Source: Rhizobiaceae bacterium
Lineage (GTDB): Bacteria > Pseudomonadota > Alphaproteobacteria > Rhizobiales > Rhizobiaceae
Reading direction: 5' to 3'
Assembly: GCA_023953775.1 (NCBI GenBank)
Contig: JAMLJD010000029.1
Coordinates: 1 to 47,561, forward strand
DNA: 47,561 nucleotides
Shown here: piece by piece, positions 9,672 to 19,991 of the stretch
Numbering within the stretch: the stretch's first letter is position 1
Layout of the letters: the number at the start of each line of letters is the position of its first letter
Notes under the pieces: generated by a model
The model's database searches: none
What the model was told of the DNA's origin: nothing
The model's input: only the letters and a program-made list of their open reading frames with translations
Made by a program: the position numbers and the translations under genes

Positions 9672-12086
9672 ATGGCAGGCGATACCGTCGGCAATGCTGC
9701 GGGGGAGCGGGCCTTCTTTGTTGCCGCCGACGGCGCGGCGACGATCAGCGACCCGCCGGAGCGCGCGCCGGCCATCTCCAAGCGAACCGATCCGGCACGC
9801 GAACCCGTTGACGTGCCCGGCGTCGTCGTATCGCGCAAGCCGGTATTCGCGGCCCTTACGAGCGCGACGGCGTCGGCGCTCGACCTGGAACGCGAACGCG
9901 GTGGCCTGTTTCTCGCGGCGACGGTGCTCCTGTGCGCCGGAGCGGCCACCTATTTCCTCCTGCCCGCCGAACCGGGCTCAATACCGCTCGCAGCCTACGT
10001 GCTGGCATTGTCGCTCGGGGCGGTGCTGTTGCGTCGCAGGCCGGCACTGTTTCGTATTGTCTGTGCGGCGCTGGTCTTCCTGTGCGGTGTCCTGGCTGGA
10101 AAGGTCCAGACCGTCGCCACGGACACGCCGATGCTCGGCTCGGAAATCTCGACGCGGCTGACGGGACGCATCGTGGCGATCGAACAGCGCGCCAACGGCC
10201 GCTACCGCTATCTGATCGACGTCATGGCGACCGAACGTCCGCATCTGCGCTACGCACCCGACCGCGTCCGCGTCACAGCCCGGGACCTGCCGCCCGGCGC
10301 CCAAGCCGGCTCGATCGTGGTGGGTATCGTGCGTCTGATGCCGCCGTCGGGGCCGGTGCGGCCCCAAAGCTACGATTTTTCGTTCGAAAACTACTTCGAT
10401 GAGATCGGCGCGATCGGATTCTTCCTGCGCGGGCCGGACCTCGTGACCGACGCGCCACCGGTATCCGGCCGCGGCGCGCTTCTGTCAGCATGGGTCGAAA
10501 ACGCCCGCCTCGCGGTGGCCGCGCGACTGCGCTCGATCATCGGAGGCGCGGAGGGCGAGATTGCCGCCGCACTGGTCGCGGGCGTTCGCGCCGGCATTCC
10601 CGAGGAGGCGAACGAGGCCCTCAGGCGCACCGGCCTCGCGCACATCCTGTCGATTTCCGGCCTTCACATGGCGCTCGTCGCGGGAACGGTGCTGGTGGCT
10701 ACCCGCAAGATCTTTGCTGTGTTCCCCGCCTTTTCCTCGCGGCACGCGGTCAAGAAATACGCCGCCATGCTGGCGCTCCTCGCGGTGGCGCTCTACCTCG
10801 TGATTTCCGGCGCGGCGGTCGCGGCCCAGCGCAGCTTCATCATGATCTCGGTCATGCTGGTCGCGCTGCTGTTCGACCGAGCGGCGCTGACCATGCGCAA
10901 CCTTGCCATCGCCGCTTTCGTCGTTGTCATCATCAGCCCGCACGAAGTGCTGGGCCCGAGCTTCCAGATGTCGTTCGCAGCGACCGCCGCATTGATCGGC
11001 TCCTATTCGGCATGGACGGATCGCAGGGCAGGACGCGTTGACGCCCAGCCACCGCCGCGTGGGATCGTATCGGAAGTGCTGAGAAAGCCCGTTCTGTTCG
11101 TCTTCGCCATCGCGACGACGTCGATCATCGCGGGCACCGCGACCGGGCTCTACGGTGCATGGCATTTCCAGCGCGCCGCGCCGCTGGGGCTGCTTGCCAA
11201 CCTCCTGGCGATGCCGCTCGTCAGCCTCGGCGTGATGCCCATGGCCCTGTGCGGCATGCTGCTGATGCCTTTCGGCCTTGATGTGCTGCCGTTCTGGGTG
11301 ATGGGCAAGGCCATCGGTCTTCGTCCTCGCCGTGGCCGGCTGGGTGTCCTCGTTGTCGCCGATCGACGAGGTCGGCATCGTTCCTCCGGCATCAGTCGTC
11401 ATCCTCACCGTCGCACTGGTGCTGCTGACCATGGCGACCACGTGGCTGCGCTGGCTGGCGCTGCCGCTGATCGTAGCAGGCACGGTTATGCTCGTGTCGC
11501 GAACGACGCCGGATCTGTTCATATCGGAGGACGGACGCCTCGTTGCCATGCGGACCGCTGACGGGAACCTCGCCGTCAACAGGGCCCGCCCCAACGCCTT
11601 CGCGCTCGACAACTGGATACGTGCCGCGATGGCTGGCGAGGTGGTCAAGCCAGATGCGGGCTCGCCGCCGGACGATGAAGGTGCGAAGCCGGTGAAAACC
11701 GACTTCTGTGCGACGGCGACGGCAATTGCATCGCCTCGCATGCCAGTGGACATAGGATCGGCTTCGCGGTCTCGGCCGAAGCGGCGCCCCGCTATTGCGG
11801 CGTATCGGTCCTTGTCATCGACGACGCGACGGCGCGCGACCTCTGTGCCTCGACGAAGACGCTGGTCATCACCAAGCGCGATCTGGCGCAGCGGGGAAGC
11901 GCCGCGCTGCATCTCGCACCCGGCTCGCCTCCGGACGTCATCTACGCCATCAGCCGGCCATATCGGCCGTGGCATGCCCACAGGCGGTATTCACGGGAGG
12001 CGAGGGGGCTTGCCCCCTATCAGCGCAAGAAGGCGCCTGCGAAGAACGAGGCTCCGACTTCGCCAGACCTCGCCGACAAGTCCTAG
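9672..12086 (+). pseudogene. comEC: ComEC/Rec2 family competence protein, interrupted by two compensating frameshifts
   Basis: ComEC is the inner-membrane channel for uptake of single-stranded transforming DNA. The first frame (from ATG 9672) holds a Pro/Ala-rich N-terminal tail, membrane segments with the DUF4131-like part, and the core ComEC domain (LAHILSISGLHMALVAG, SGAAVAAQRSFIM, SFQMSFAATAALIG). Near 11316-11320 the reading shifts by +1 (ATCGGTCTTCGTC, where ATCGGCTTCGTC would keep frame). It runs as AGWVSSLSPIDEVG until about 11706, where one base seems missing (TTCTGTGCGAC) and the original frame returns as CDGDGNCIASHASG. The last part is a metallo-beta-lactamase-like tail (PRYCGVSVLVIDDATARDLC). 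Without the two shifts it would be about 804 residues, normal for the family. The stop TAG shares the tetranucleotide CTAG with the lexA stop. Sequencing error and real inactivation are both possible. Confidence 0.88.
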
Positions 12087-12799
12087 TACCGGCGGATCAG
12101 GCCGACCAGGCGACCCTGGACCTTGACCCTGTCAGGTCCGAATATGCGCGTCTCGTAGGCCGGGTTCGCGGCCTCCAGCGCAATCGAGGCGCCCTTGCGG
12201 CGGAAGCGCTTCAGCGTAGCTTCCTCATCGTCGACGAGCGCCACGACGATCTCGCCGGGATTGGCGGTCTGCGTGTTGCGGATCACCACCGTGTCACCGT
12301 CGAAGATGCCGGCGTCGATCATCGAATCGCCCTTTACCTCGAGCGCGTAGTGCTCGCCGCCGGACAGCATTTCCGGCGGGACGGAAATCGAATGGGTCTT
12401 GTGCTGGATCGCCTCGATGGGAACGCCCGCTGCGATGCGGCCCATAACCGGTATCGAGATCGACGTCGCCTCGTCGTCATTGCTCGGTTCCGGCATGCGC
12501 GGCTTTTCCGCCGGTCGCCGCCCGAGGCTGCCCTCGATGACGCTTGGCGAAAACCGCCGTGCCGCATTGAGGCCCGGCGCGATCGAATCCGGCAGCCTCA
12601 GCACTTCAAGCGCACGTGCCCGGTTCGGCAGGCGGCGGATGAAGCCGCGCTCCTCGAGCGCGGTGATCAGCCGGTGGATGCCCGATTTCGATGCGAGGTC
12701 CAGCGCTTCCTTCATCTCGTCGAAGGACGGCGGGATGCCGGTTTCCTTGAGGCGGTCGTGAATGAACAGGAGAAGTTCGTGCTGTTTGCGAGTGAGCAT
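12083..12799 (-). CDS. lexA: SOS response transcriptional repressor LexA
   Basis: LexA represses DNA-damage genes and cleaves itself when activated by RecA on single-stranded DNA. The 238-residue protein begins [14 protein letters not shown] with a winged helix-turn-helix over about residues 1-65 ([20 protein letters not shown]). A variable linker leads to the S24 peptidase domain. The Ala-Gly cleavage site is in GRIAAGVP (about 122-123), the nucleophile is Ser in GDSMIDAG (about 159), and the general base is Lys in EEATLKRF. The ATG at 12799 fits the family N-terminus; an in-frame upstream extension does not. An SOS box lies 56-70 bases upstream, so autoregulation is expected. The gene is convergent with comEC. 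Confidence 0.97.
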   Translation of the reverse strand: MLTRKQHELLLFIHDRLKETGIPPSFDEMKEALDLASKSGIHRLITALEERGFIRRLPNRARALEVLRLPDSIAPGLNAARRFSPSVIEGSLGRRPAEKPRMPEPSNDDEATSISIPVMGRIAAGVPIEAIQHKTHSISVPPEMLSGGEHYALEVKGDSMIDAGIFDGDTVVIRNTQTANPGEIVVALVDDEEATLKRFRRKGASIALEAANPAYETRIFGPDRVKVQGRLVGLIRRY

Positions 12800-12854
12800 T
12801 GCCGGCGCGCCCCATGGAATCAGATCAAAAACAAACCCAGAACAATCACTATCT

Positions 12855-12869
12855 GTTCCAGTTGTGTTC
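12855..12869. promoter_or_regulatory. LexA-binding SOS box upstream of lexA
   Basis: GTTCCAGTTGTGTTC is an exact match to the alphaproteobacterial LexA operator GTTC-N7-GTTC, a direct repeat unlike the E. coli palindrome. It lies in the AT-rich region 56-70 bases upstream of the lexA start, where it would cover the promoter and give autorepression. Confidence 0.88.
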
Positions 12870-12896
12870 CGCAACAGTTTAAATTTTAGTGAATTT

Positions 12897-12911
12897 GTTG
12901 ACCTTTTGTTC
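12897..12911. promoter_or_regulatory. Possible second, imperfect LexA site
   Basis: GTTGACCTTTTGTTC matches the GTTC-N7-GTTC operator in seven of eight fixed positions and has the same orientation as the perfect box 42 bases away. It touches the last codon of moeA. It may be a weaker second operator or chance similarity. Confidence 0.3.
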
Positions 12912-14115
12912 AGCGCAACCGGATGACGCGGCAGGCATCCCCGGCCTTTGCCTCCGGCGCGAACGGCTCGCGCACGATCAGCGCATTGGCGGCGGCGAGC
13001 GTCTTCAGCATTGAGGAATCCTGCGTGCCGAACGGCGTGGCGATTATTTGCCCGTCCTTGTCGGCCAGCCGTGCGCGAACGTAGTCTCGCCGCTCGTCAT
13101 TGCCGCGCATGTCCGCACCCAGCACCGCCGTTTCGCTGCGGTCGATCGGCTCCCGCCCGGCCAGACTGGCTATCAGCGGCCTGAGGAAGAGTTCGGCACA
13201 GATCATCGCCGACACCGGATTGCCCGGCAGGCCGAGGACGCGGACGTCGCCAAAGCGGCCGAACATCAGCGGCTTGCCGGGCCGCATGGCAATCTTCCAG
13301 AAATCGAGCTCCATGCCTTGACCCGTCAGGACCGACCGGACCAGGTCGTGATCGCCGACCGACGCGCCGCCAAGCGTCACGATGATGTCGGCCGGATGCG
13401 AGAGCGCGGTCTGGATGCATTCCGCGATCTCCGCGCGGTCGTCGGGCGCGATTCCCAGGTCGAGGACCGTCGCGCCTTCGGACTGCGCCATGGCCGCGAC
13501 GCCGTAGCTGTTCGACGCCACGATCTGGTCCGGTTGCGGCGTGTCGCCGGGCGCGACGAGCTCGTCCCCGGTCGCCAGGATCGCCACCACCGGCCGGCGG
13601 ACGACTGCAAGGGCAGGATGGTTGGCTGCGGCGGCAAGGGCAAGGGCGGCGGGGTCGATGACCCGGCCGGCGTCGAGCAACACGTCGCCTTCGGCGAAGT
13701 CGAGCCCGGCGCGCCGGATGTGCCTTCCGGGCTGGACGGTTTCGATGGCGGTAATCGCGTCGTCTTCGGCCCGCTCGGCATTCTCCTGGATCAGGATGGC
13801 ATCGGCGCCGGCGGGAAGCGGCGCGCCGGTGAAGATCCGGACGGCTTCTCCGGGACCGACTGCGCCTGCGAAACCGCGGCCGGCCGGGGCTTCGCCGATC
13901 ACCTTAAGCCGCGCCGGCACCGCCGCGACGTCGGCGGCGCGCACGGCATAGCCGTCCATGGCGGACGCGTCGAAGGGCGGTTGCGTGCGACGTGCTGCGA
14001 TCGGCTCCGCCAGGACCCGGAAGGCGGCATCGGCGATCGGCACGGTCTCGGCGGAAAGCGGTCCGGCATTGGACAGGAGCCGCTCAAGCGCGTCGTCGAC
14101 CGGCATCAACGCCAT
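12910..14115 (-). CDS. moeA: Molybdopterin molybdenumtransferase MoeA
   Basis: MoeA inserts molybdate into adenylylated molybdopterin in the last step of Mo cofactor synthesis. The 401-residue protein has the family N-terminal segment [18 protein letters not shown] (about 43-60), the beta-barrel and linker region, and the MoCF-binding domain with [15 protein letters not shown] and [21 protein letters not shown]. Its start is 4 bases after the moaC stop, so the two are probably co-translated. ATG 14106 ([11 protein letters not shown]) is an alternative start three codons downstream. The gene ends 36 bases before the lexA SOS box. Confidence 0.95.
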   Translation of the reverse strand: MALMPVDDALERLLSNAGPLSAETVPIADAAFRVLAEPIAARRTQPPFDASAMDGYAVRAADVAAVPARLKVIGEAPAGRGFAGAVGPGEAVRIFTGAPLPAGADAILIQENAERAEDDAITAIETVQPGRHIRRAGLDFAEGDVLLDAGRVIDPAALALAAAANHPALAVVRRPVVAILATGDELVAPGDTPQPDQIVASNSYGVAAMAQSEGATVLDLGIAPDDRAEIAECIQTALSHPADIIVTLGGASVGDHDLVRSVLTGQGMELDFWKIAMRPGKPLMFGRFGDVRVLGLPGNPVSAMICAELFLRPLIASLAGREPIDRSETAVLGADMRGNDERRDYVRARLADKDGQIIATPFGTQDSSMLKTLAAANALIVREPFAPEAKAGDACRVIRLR

Positions 14116-14119
14116 CAGA

Positions 14120-14608
14120 CTATCCGCCCGCGTTGTAGTCGCCGGACTTGCCGCCGGTCTTGGAGACGAGCTTGACCTCGCCGATCTCCATGGCGCGGTC
14201 GAGTGCCTTGGCCATGTCGTAGATCGTCAGGCAGGCGACGGTCGCGGCGGTCAGCGCCTCCATCTCGACGCCGGTCTTGCCGGTGACGCGGGCAAGCGCG
14301 GTGACGCGCAGTCCCGGCAGGGCGTCGTCCGGCTCGATGTCGACGCTCACCTTGTTCAACAGCAGCGGATGGCAGAGCGGGATCAGCTCGTGGGTCTTCT
14401 TGGCCGCCATGATGCCGGCGATCCGGGCCGCGCCCAGCACGTCGCCCTTCTTGGCGTCGCCCGCGATGATGGCGCGCAGGGTCTCGGGCTTCATCTTCAC
14501 GGCGCCGCTGGCCACGGCCGTTCGTTCGGTCTCGGCTTTCGCGCCGACATCGACCATGTGCGCGGATCCGTCCGCGCCGATATGGGTCAGTCGCGAGGCG
14601 TCGGCCAT
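14120..14608 (-). CDS. moaC: Cyclic pyranopterin monophosphate synthase MoaC
   Basis: MoaC converts the MoaA product (3',8-cyclo-GTP) to cyclic pyranopterin monophosphate. The 162-residue protein contains the conserved blocks [29 protein letters not shown] and [20 protein letters not shown] and ends in the usual GGKSGDY. The length is normal. It starts one base after the trpC stop and is followed by moeA. This gives a mixed trp/Mo-cofactor unit that is common in Hyphomicrobiales. Confidence 0.97.
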   Translation of the reverse strand: MADASRLTHIGADGSAHMVDVGAKAETERTAVASGAVKMKPETLRAIIAGDAKKGDVLGAARIAGIMAAKKTHELIPLCHPLLLNKVSVDIEPDDALPGLRVTALARVTGKTGVEMEALTAATVACLTIYDMAKALDRAMEIGEVKLVSKTGGKSGDYNAGG

Positions 14609-14609
14609 G

Positions 14610-15425
14610 TCAGCCGGCCGCGCGCTGCGCGGCCTCGCCGTTGAGGAGCGCCTCGGTCGCGGCCGCTACGTCGGCCTGCCGCATCAGGCTCTCGCCGACC
14701 AGGAACGTCGTGATGTCGGCGCGGGCAAGCCTCAGGCAGTCGTCATGCGTGAATATCCCGCTTTCGCCGACCAGCAGCCGGTCGGCCGGCACCATCGGCG
14801 CCAGCTTCTCCGAGGTTTCGAGCCTCGTCTCGAAGGTTCTGAGGTCGCGGTTGTTGATGCCGATAAGCTTCGATTCGAGCATCAGTGCGCGTTCGAGTTC
14901 TGCCTCGTCATGAACTTCGACCAGCACATCCATGCCGAGCTCGAAGGCGGTCTGCTCGAGTTCCAGCGCGGTGTCGTCGCGGACTCCCGCCATGATGATC
15001 AGGATCGCATCCGCGCCCCACAGCCGCGCTTCGTGCACCTGGTAGGCTTCGTACATGAAATCCTTGCGCAGCGCGGGCAGGGCGGTCGCGTCGCGCGCCT
15101 GCCCGAGATAGGCGGGCGATCCCTGGAAGGACGGCGTGTCGGTCAGGACCGAAAGGCACGCCGCGCCGCCCGCCTCATAGGCGCGCGCCAGCGCCGGCGG
15201 GTCGAAATCCGCGCGGATCAGCCCTTTCGACGGGCTGGCCTTCTTGACCTCGGCGATCAGGCCGAACGCACCGGCATCCTTCTTCGCCTGGAGTGCTGCC
15301 AGAAATCCGCGCGGTGCATCGACGTCGCGCAGGCGTGCGGTCAGCTCGGCAAGCGGCAGGCGGGTCTTCGCCGCGGCGATTTCCTCGCGTTTGTAGCTCT
15401 CGATCTTCGCCAGAATGTCGGCCAT
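14610..15425 (-). CDS. trpC: Indole-3-glycerol phosphate synthase
   Basis: TrpC closes the indole ring of tryptophan from carboxyphenylamino-deoxyribulose phosphate. The 271-residue TIM barrel carries the signature [20 protein letters not shown] with its catalytic lysine. Further landmarks are [26 protein letters not shown] and [10 protein letters not shown]. The protein is single-function, not fused to TrpF. The start ATG has GGAG just upstream and lies 11 bases after the trpD stop. Confidence 0.97.
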   Translation of the reverse strand: MADILAKIESYKREEIAAAKTRLPLAELTARLRDVDAPRGFLAALQAKKDAGAFGLIAEVKKASPSKGLIRADFDPPALARAYEAGGAACLSVLTDTPSFQGSPAYLGQARDATALPALRKDFMYEAYQVHEARLWGADAILIIMAGVRDDTALELEQTAFELGMDVLVEVHDEAELERALMLESKLIGINNRDLRTFETRLETSEKLAPMVPADRLLVGESGIFTHDDCLRLARADITTFLVGESLMRQADVAAATEALLNGEAAQRAAG

Positions 15426-15436
15426 CGCTCCGCTCC

Positions 15437-16456
15437 TCAGGCGTTCGAAACGCGGATGAGATCGTCGAGCCGCGCACGGGCGGCACCGCTGTCGATCGAT
15501 TGCGCGGCCATCCGCGCGCCTTCCGCGATATCGGCCGCCCTGTCGGCGATGACGAGCGCACCCGCCGCGTTGAGGATGGCGATGTCGCGATACGCGCCGG
15601 GCGCGCCATCGAGCACCGCCTTGAGCGCCTTGGCGTTCTGCGCCGCTTCGCCGCCCTTGAGCATGTCCGGCGTAGTCGTTGCGAGCCCGGCCTGCGACGG
15701 CTCGACCTCGAACATCCTCACCGTCCCGTTCCTGAGTTCGGCGACCCTGGTCGGGCCGGTGGTCGTCATCTCGTCAAGGCCCTCGCCGTGGACGACCCAA
15801 ACCGCTTCCGCGCCGAGATCCTTCAGCACATGGGCGAGCGGTTCCACCCATTCCGGCGCGAAGACGCCGACAAGCTGCCGTTTGACGCCGGCCGGGTTCG
15901 ACAGCGGCCCCAGCAGGTTGAAGATCGTCCGCGTGCCGAGCTCAACCCGGCTCGGGCCGACATGGCGCATCGCCGAATGGTGCGATGGCGCGAACATGAA
16001 CCCCAGCCCGGCCTCGCGGATGCAGGCTCCGATGCGCTCCGGCCCGATCTCGATGTTGATGCCAAGCGCTGCCAGCGTGTCGGCCGCGCCCGAGCGCGAC
16101 GACAGTGCCCGGTTGCCGTGCTTGGCGACCGGCACCCCGGCGCCCGAGACGATGAAGGCCGCGCAGGTCGATACGTTGTAGGTGCCCGACGCGTCGCCAC
16201 CGGTTCCCACGATGTCGATGGCATCGGCCGGCGCGCTGACCGGCAGCATCTTCGCGCGCATCGTGGCGACCGCGCCGGATATCTCGTCGATCGTCTCGCC
16301 GCGCACCCTGAGTGCCATCAGGAAGCCGCCGATCTGGCTCGGCGTGGCGTCGCCCGACATTACGATGTCGAAGGCGGCGCGCGCTTCGTCGAAGCTCAGC
16401 GGCGTCCCGGAGGCGACTTTCGCGAGGTATGTCTTGAAGTCGCTCATGGCGCCCAT
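15437..16456 (-). CDS. trpD: Anthranilate phosphoribosyltransferase
   Basis: TrpD transfers phosphoribose from PRPP to anthranilate in tryptophan synthesis. The 339-residue protein has the PRPP-binding glycine-rich segment [16 protein letters not shown], followed by [22 protein letters not shown] and the LGPLSNPAG region. The ATG at 16456 overlaps the upstream ppiD stop (TGATG). An ATG three codons later (16447, [14 protein letters not shown]) is also plausible and fits the family N-terminus. No trpE or trpG is in the window. Confidence 0.96.
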   Translation of the reverse strand: MGAMSDFKTYLAKVASGTPLSFDEARAAFDIVMSGDATPSQIGGFLMALRVRGETIDEISGAVATMRAKMLPVSAPADAIDIVGTGGDASGTYNVSTCAAFIVSGAGVPVAKHGNRALSSRSGAADTLAALGINIEIGPERIGACIREAGLGFMFAPSHHSAMRHVGPSRVELGTRTIFNLLGPLSNPAGVKRQLVGVFAPEWVEPLAHVLKDLGAEAVWVVHGEGLDEMTTTGPTRVAELRNGTVRMFEVEPSQAGLATTTPDMLKGGEAAQNAKALKAVLDGAPGAYRDIAILNAAGALVIADRAADIAEGARMAAQSIDSGAARARLDDLIRVSNA

Positions 16457-18342
16457 CAGAAGCTCAACGCCTGACGGATCGCGGCCTGGTCGATCGTCAC
16501 GGAATATTCGGTTTGCAGCTTGGCGACGAGCTGGTCCAGGAGATCGTCCGACAGGCCGGAAGCAAAGTTGTTGCGGGCCGCCTCGTCGAGCGAATCCGGC
16601 CCCGCGCCGACCGGCTCGAAGACTTCCGTCACCTTGAACAGCACCTGCGATGTCTCGTCGGGTGCCGTCACGACGCCGGCCTGATCCTTCGCTACGCCGA
16701 AGACCGCGGCGACGCCGGTCTTGCCAAAGTCGGCGTCGTCGGCGTCCCGTTTCAACCCGCGCTTGGTCTGGACGTCGAGCCCCAGCTCGGTCGCGACGTC
16801 GGCGAACGCGGCGCCGTCAGCCAGCGCCTTGCGATGCTTTTCGGCGAGCGCTGAAAGCCGCTCCTGGGCCTCGGCATCCTTCCAGTCGGCGATCACCTTC
16901 TCGCGCACTTCGTCGAGCCCGCGCTCGCGCGCCGGCGTAATCCCCTCGACCTCGTAAAACAGGAAACCGGAGGCGCCGATGTTGATCGCCGGGTTCTCGA
17001 TGCCGGCTTCGGTCTCGAACACGTTTCGGATCAGTTCCGCCGACTGCGGCAGGTCGGACACGATCGTGCCGTCCGGCGTCTGACCGGAACGGTCGATCGC
17101 CTCGACGGTCTTGACGTCGAGCTTCAGCTTCGACGCCGCCTCGGCGAGCGTGGCGCCGCCGGCGCGGGCGTCCTCGTATGAATCGTGGACGTCGAAGAGG
17201 ATCCGGCTCGCCTCGTCGAGCGCCAGCTCGTTGCGGATCGTATCCTTGACCTCGTCGAGCGGCTTCACGGTCTCCGGCGTGATCTGCGTCACCCGGATGA
17301 TGACCGGTCCGAACCGTCCGGCGATGACGCCGCTGACCCCGTTTTCCTCAAGCGCGAAGGCGGCTTCCGCGATCGCCGGGTCGCCGACGCGATCCTTGGT
17401 GAAGGTCCCGAGCGTGGTGTCGGCCACGGTCTTGCCCTGCTCGGCGACGATTTCCTCAAAGGTCGAGCCGGTCTTGATCTTCTCCGCTGCCACCTTTGCC
17501 GCGTCCTCGTCCGCGAAGACGATCTGCTGGATCGTACGGCTTTCCGCCGTGGTGTAGCGTGCGATGTTCTTCTCGTAATAGGTGCGAACCTGATCATCGA
17601 GGATGGCGGAGGGGTCGGCGATGTCCTCCGGTTCCAGCTTCACATAGGCGAACTTGCGGTATTCAGGTGCGCCGTAGCTCGCCTTCCGCTCGTCGAAGAA
17701 GCTTTCGAGCTTTTCCTGGTCGGGCTCCTCGACAGGCTCCACGATCGAGCGCGGCAGGGTGACATACTCGACCGTACGGTCCTCGCCGCGATAGAGCGCC
17801 ACGGCGCGCAGGAAGGTGTCCGGCGCCGAGAGCCCGTCGGAGACGGCCTCGACGATCTGCTGCCGGATCGCCACCTGCTCGCGATTCTTGAGGTAGTCTT
17901 CGGGCCGCATGCCGACCTGGCGCAGGACGAACTCGAACTGCTGCCGGTTGAAACGGCCGTCCGGGCCCTGGAATGCAGGGTCGTCGAACGTCAGCTGCGC
18001 GAGTTTCTCCTTCGATAGCCCGAGGCCCATCTTGCGCGCCTGTTCGTCGAGAACCGCGCCGGCCACGACCTGCGCCAGCACCTGGGCGTCAATGCCCAGT
18101 GCCTGCGCCTGCTCGCGGGTGATGCGGGTTCCGAACTGCTGCGACAGGATCGACAATTGCCGGTCATAGGCGAGCCGGTATTCAAGCACCGACACGGTGG
18201 TGTTGCCAGCCGTCACCACGCTGTTGCCGAGACCGCCGAAAATCGACCCGGATATGCCCCATACCGCGAAGCTGACGACGAGCAGCGCGAGAAGCGCTTT
18301 CGCGACCCAGGTTCCGGCTGCATTTCTCAAGGTCTCGAGCAT
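16456..18342 (-). CDS. ppiD: Peptidylprolyl isomerase/chaperone of the PpiD-SurA type
   Basis: This is a membrane-anchored periplasmic folding factor. Residues about 14-35 form a single N-terminal membrane segment ([20 protein letters not shown]). A SurA-N-like helical domain follows ([22 protein letters not shown]), then a parvulin-like region around residues 255-360 ([35 protein letters not shown]) and a long C-terminal chaperone part. The 628-residue length matches PpiD proteins. Isomerase activity cannot be judged because parvulin residues are often lost in this family. It heads the minus-strand unit and its stop overlaps the trpD start, so it is likely co-transcribed with trpDC-moaC-moeA. 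It is divergent from tpiA. Confidence 0.92.
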   Translation of the reverse strand: MLETLRNAAGTWVAKALLALLVVSFAVWGISGSIFGGLGNSVVTAGNTTVSVLEYRLAYDRQLSILSQQFGTRITREQAQALGIDAQVLAQVVAGAVLDEQARKMGLGLSKEKLAQLTFDDPAFQGPDGRFNRQQFEFVLRQVGMRPEDYLKNREQVAIRQQIVEAVSDGLSAPDTFLRAVALYRGEDRTVEYVTLPRSIVEPVEEPDQEKLESFFDERKASYGAPEYRKFAYVKLEPEDIADPSAILDDQVRTYYEKNIARYTTAESRTIQQIVFADEDAAKVAAEKIKTGSTFEEIVAEQGKTVADTTLGTFTKDRVGDPAIAEAAFALEENGVSGVIAGRFGPVIIRVTQITPETVKPLDEVKDTIRNELALDEASRILFDVHDSYEDARAGGATLAEAASKLKLDVKTVEAIDRSGQTPDGTIVSDLPQSAELIRNVFETEAGIENPAINIGASGFLFYEVEGITPARERGLDEVREKVIADWKDAEAQERLSALAEKHRKALADGAAFADVATELGLDVQTKRGLKRDADDADFGKTGVAAVFGVAKDQAGVVTAPDETSQVLFKVTEVFEPVGAGPDSLDEAARNNFASGLSDDLLDQLVAKLQTEYSVTIDQAAIRQALSF

Positions 18343-18480
18343 CGTGGTCTCAGGCTGTTTTTGCGCGGTTCAGGGTGGATCGCTGACGGCAATACCGTCC
18401 TTCAGCGCCGGTGTCGATTGCTTTGTGTCCGGTTTTTGCTAGTGAATGCGGCGGTTTCACAGTGCGGAAGGTCGAGGAAT

Positions 18481-19245
18481 ATGGTGGCGAGAACAAAGCC
18501 TGTCGTCGCGGGAAACTGGAAAATGAACGGAACTGCGGCGGCGCTGGGCGAACTCCGGACCATCGTGCGCGGCTTCGATCACGGCTTGAGCGCGGAGGCC
18601 GACGGCCTTGTCTGCGTGCCGGCGACTTTGATCTCGCGCGCGGCGGAGATGGCGCACGGTTCGAGCGTCCATGTCGGCGGTCAGGATTGTCATGCGGAAG
18701 CCTCCGGTGCCCATACCGGCGACATTTCGGCCGAGATGATCCTCGATGCCGGTGCGACCTGCGTCATCGTCGGCCATTCCGAGCGGCGCGCCGACCATCA
18801 CGAGACCAGCGCGGACGTCCACGAAAAGGCGCGCGCGGCCCATCGCGCAGGACTGTTGGCGATCATATGCGTCGGCGAGAGCCGCGCGCAGCGTGAAGGC
18901 GGCGAGACGCTGAAGGTTCTGTCCGAACAGGTCGCCGGTTCGGTACCGGCCGGATCGACGCCGGAGAATACCATCGTCGCCTACGAGCCTGTGTGGGCGA
19001 TCGGTACCGGCCTGACGCCGTCGGCAGACGATGTCGCCGAGGCGCACGCCCATATCCGCCGGGAACTCTCGGCTTTGCTGGGCGGCGAAGCCGACCGGAT
19101 GCGCATTCTCTACGGCGGATCGGTAAAGCCGTCGAATGCAGCGGAACTCATGGCCGTGGCGAACGTCAACGGCGCGCTCGTCGGCGGCGCCAGCCTGAAG
19201 GCCGCGGATTTTCTCGGTATCGCGGAAGTCTACCAGCGTCTGTAG
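18481..19245 (+). CDS. tpiA: Triose-phosphate isomerase
   Basis: TpiA interconverts dihydroxyacetone phosphate and glyceraldehyde 3-phosphate. All landmarks are present in the 254-residue TIM barrel: GNWKMNG (Lys), VIVGHSERR (His), [15 protein letters not shown] (catalytic Glu, loop 6) and [11 protein letters not shown]. The start ATG at 18481 follows GAGGA by a few bases. The open frame extends upstream to 18157, but that stretch lies antisense to ppiD and is not part of the protein. The gene is divergent from ppiD, with 138 bases between them. Confidence 0.97.
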   Translation: MVARTKPVVAGNWKMNGTAAALGELRTIVRGFDHGLSAEADGLVCVPATLISRAAEMAHGSSVHVGGQDCHAEASGAHTGDISAEMILDAGATCVIVGHSERRADHHETSADVHEKARAAHRAGLLAIICVGESRAQREGGETLKVLSEQVAGSVPAGSTPENTIVAYEPVWAIGTGLTPSADDVAEAHAHIRRELSALLGGEADRMRILYGGSVKPSNAAELMAVANVNGALVGGASLKAADFLGIAEVYQRL

Positions 19246-19410
19246 GCGGCTCCGGGCGGTCCGCTGGACACTGGAAAATCGTTGCAACCGCGTTCCGGGC
19301 TCCCATATGGGGCATGCGGGCCTTGGAATTGACGCGAAAGCGGTGTACGGGACCCGCCACTTGTCACGTCATGGCCCGGATGGGCCAGTTTCGCCGGAAA
19401 AGTTGTAGTC

Positions 19411-19779
19411 ATGGAAACCGTCCTTATCGTCGTTCACCTGATGGTCGTTATCGGCCTCGTCGGAGTCGTTCTGCTCCAGCGGTCGGAAGGCGGAGGCTTG
19501 GGAATTGGCGGCGGTTCCGGATTCATGACAGCGCGAGGTGCCGCGAACGCCCTGACGCGTGCGACGGGCATCCTTGCGGCGGCGTTTTTCGCAACGTCGC
19601 TCGCGCTCTCGATCATCGCGCGCTACGGCGACAATCCGATCGATATTCTCGATACGCCTCCCGCCGCGCAGCAGGGAACGCCCGCGGGCGAGGGTGTGCT
19701 CGACCAGCTTGGCGGCTCGAACGAGCAGCCGGCGGCGCCGACGGATGCCACACCGGAATCGCAGGTCCCCTCGGACTGA
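19411..19779 (+). CDS. secG: Preprotein translocase subunit SecG
   Basis: SecG is the small auxiliary subunit of the SecYEG translocon. The 122-residue protein has two membrane segments (about 3-20 and 50-70) separated by the conserved glycine-rich loop LLQRSEGGGLGIGGGSGFMTARG. A Pro/Ala/Gln-rich hydrophilic tail follows, as in other alphaproteobacterial SecG proteins. tpiA-secG-pyrG is a recurrent order in this group; here a YkuD-domain gene lies between secG and pyrG. Confidence 0.94.
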   Translation: METVLIVVHLMVVIGLVGVVLLQRSEGGGLGIGGGSGFMTARGAANALTRATGILAAAFFATSLALSIIARYGDNPIDILDTPPAAQQGTPAGEGVLDQLGGSNEQPAAPTDATPESQVPSD

Positions 19780-19811
19780 CGGCCCGCGGGAATCGGCGCT
19801 AAAGCGCGTCG

Positions 19812-19830
19812 TCCGGCAGTTGCCGGATTT
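19812..19830 (+). terminator. Weak candidate terminator after secG
   Basis: A 6-base stem (TCCGGC / GCCGGA) with an AGTT loop is followed by only three T residues, 33 bases after the secG stop. The short T-run makes it a weak candidate. Confidence 0.35.
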
Positions 19831-19991
19831 CAACACTGCGTGAGAATTGCGCGTTTGAACGCCATCGCGGTGTGTCCTGCGACTTGGAGCTGTTGAGGCT
19901 ACCAGCCGATTTCACCTATAATGCTTGCTTGAGCCGTGCGCGCGAATGCGTATGGCAGCGAGGGCAATTCTGGATTTCGAGGGATCGGGCA

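Noticed and set aside
8000..9811. A plus-strand open frame of about 600 codons opposite gltX.
   Set aside because: gltX is complete with HIGG and KLSKR motifs. The antisense frame has shadow-like composition and no domain.
11310..11712. Programmed ribosomal frameshifting in comEC.
   Set aside because: There is no slippery heptamer or downstream pseudoknot at either site, and two opposite shifts would be needed. Sequencing error or mutation is simpler.
19372..19387. Hairpin TGGCCC-GGAT-GGGCCA in the secG leader as a tpiA terminator or riboswitch.
   Set aside because: The stem is short, no T-run follows and no riboswitch core is recognisable.
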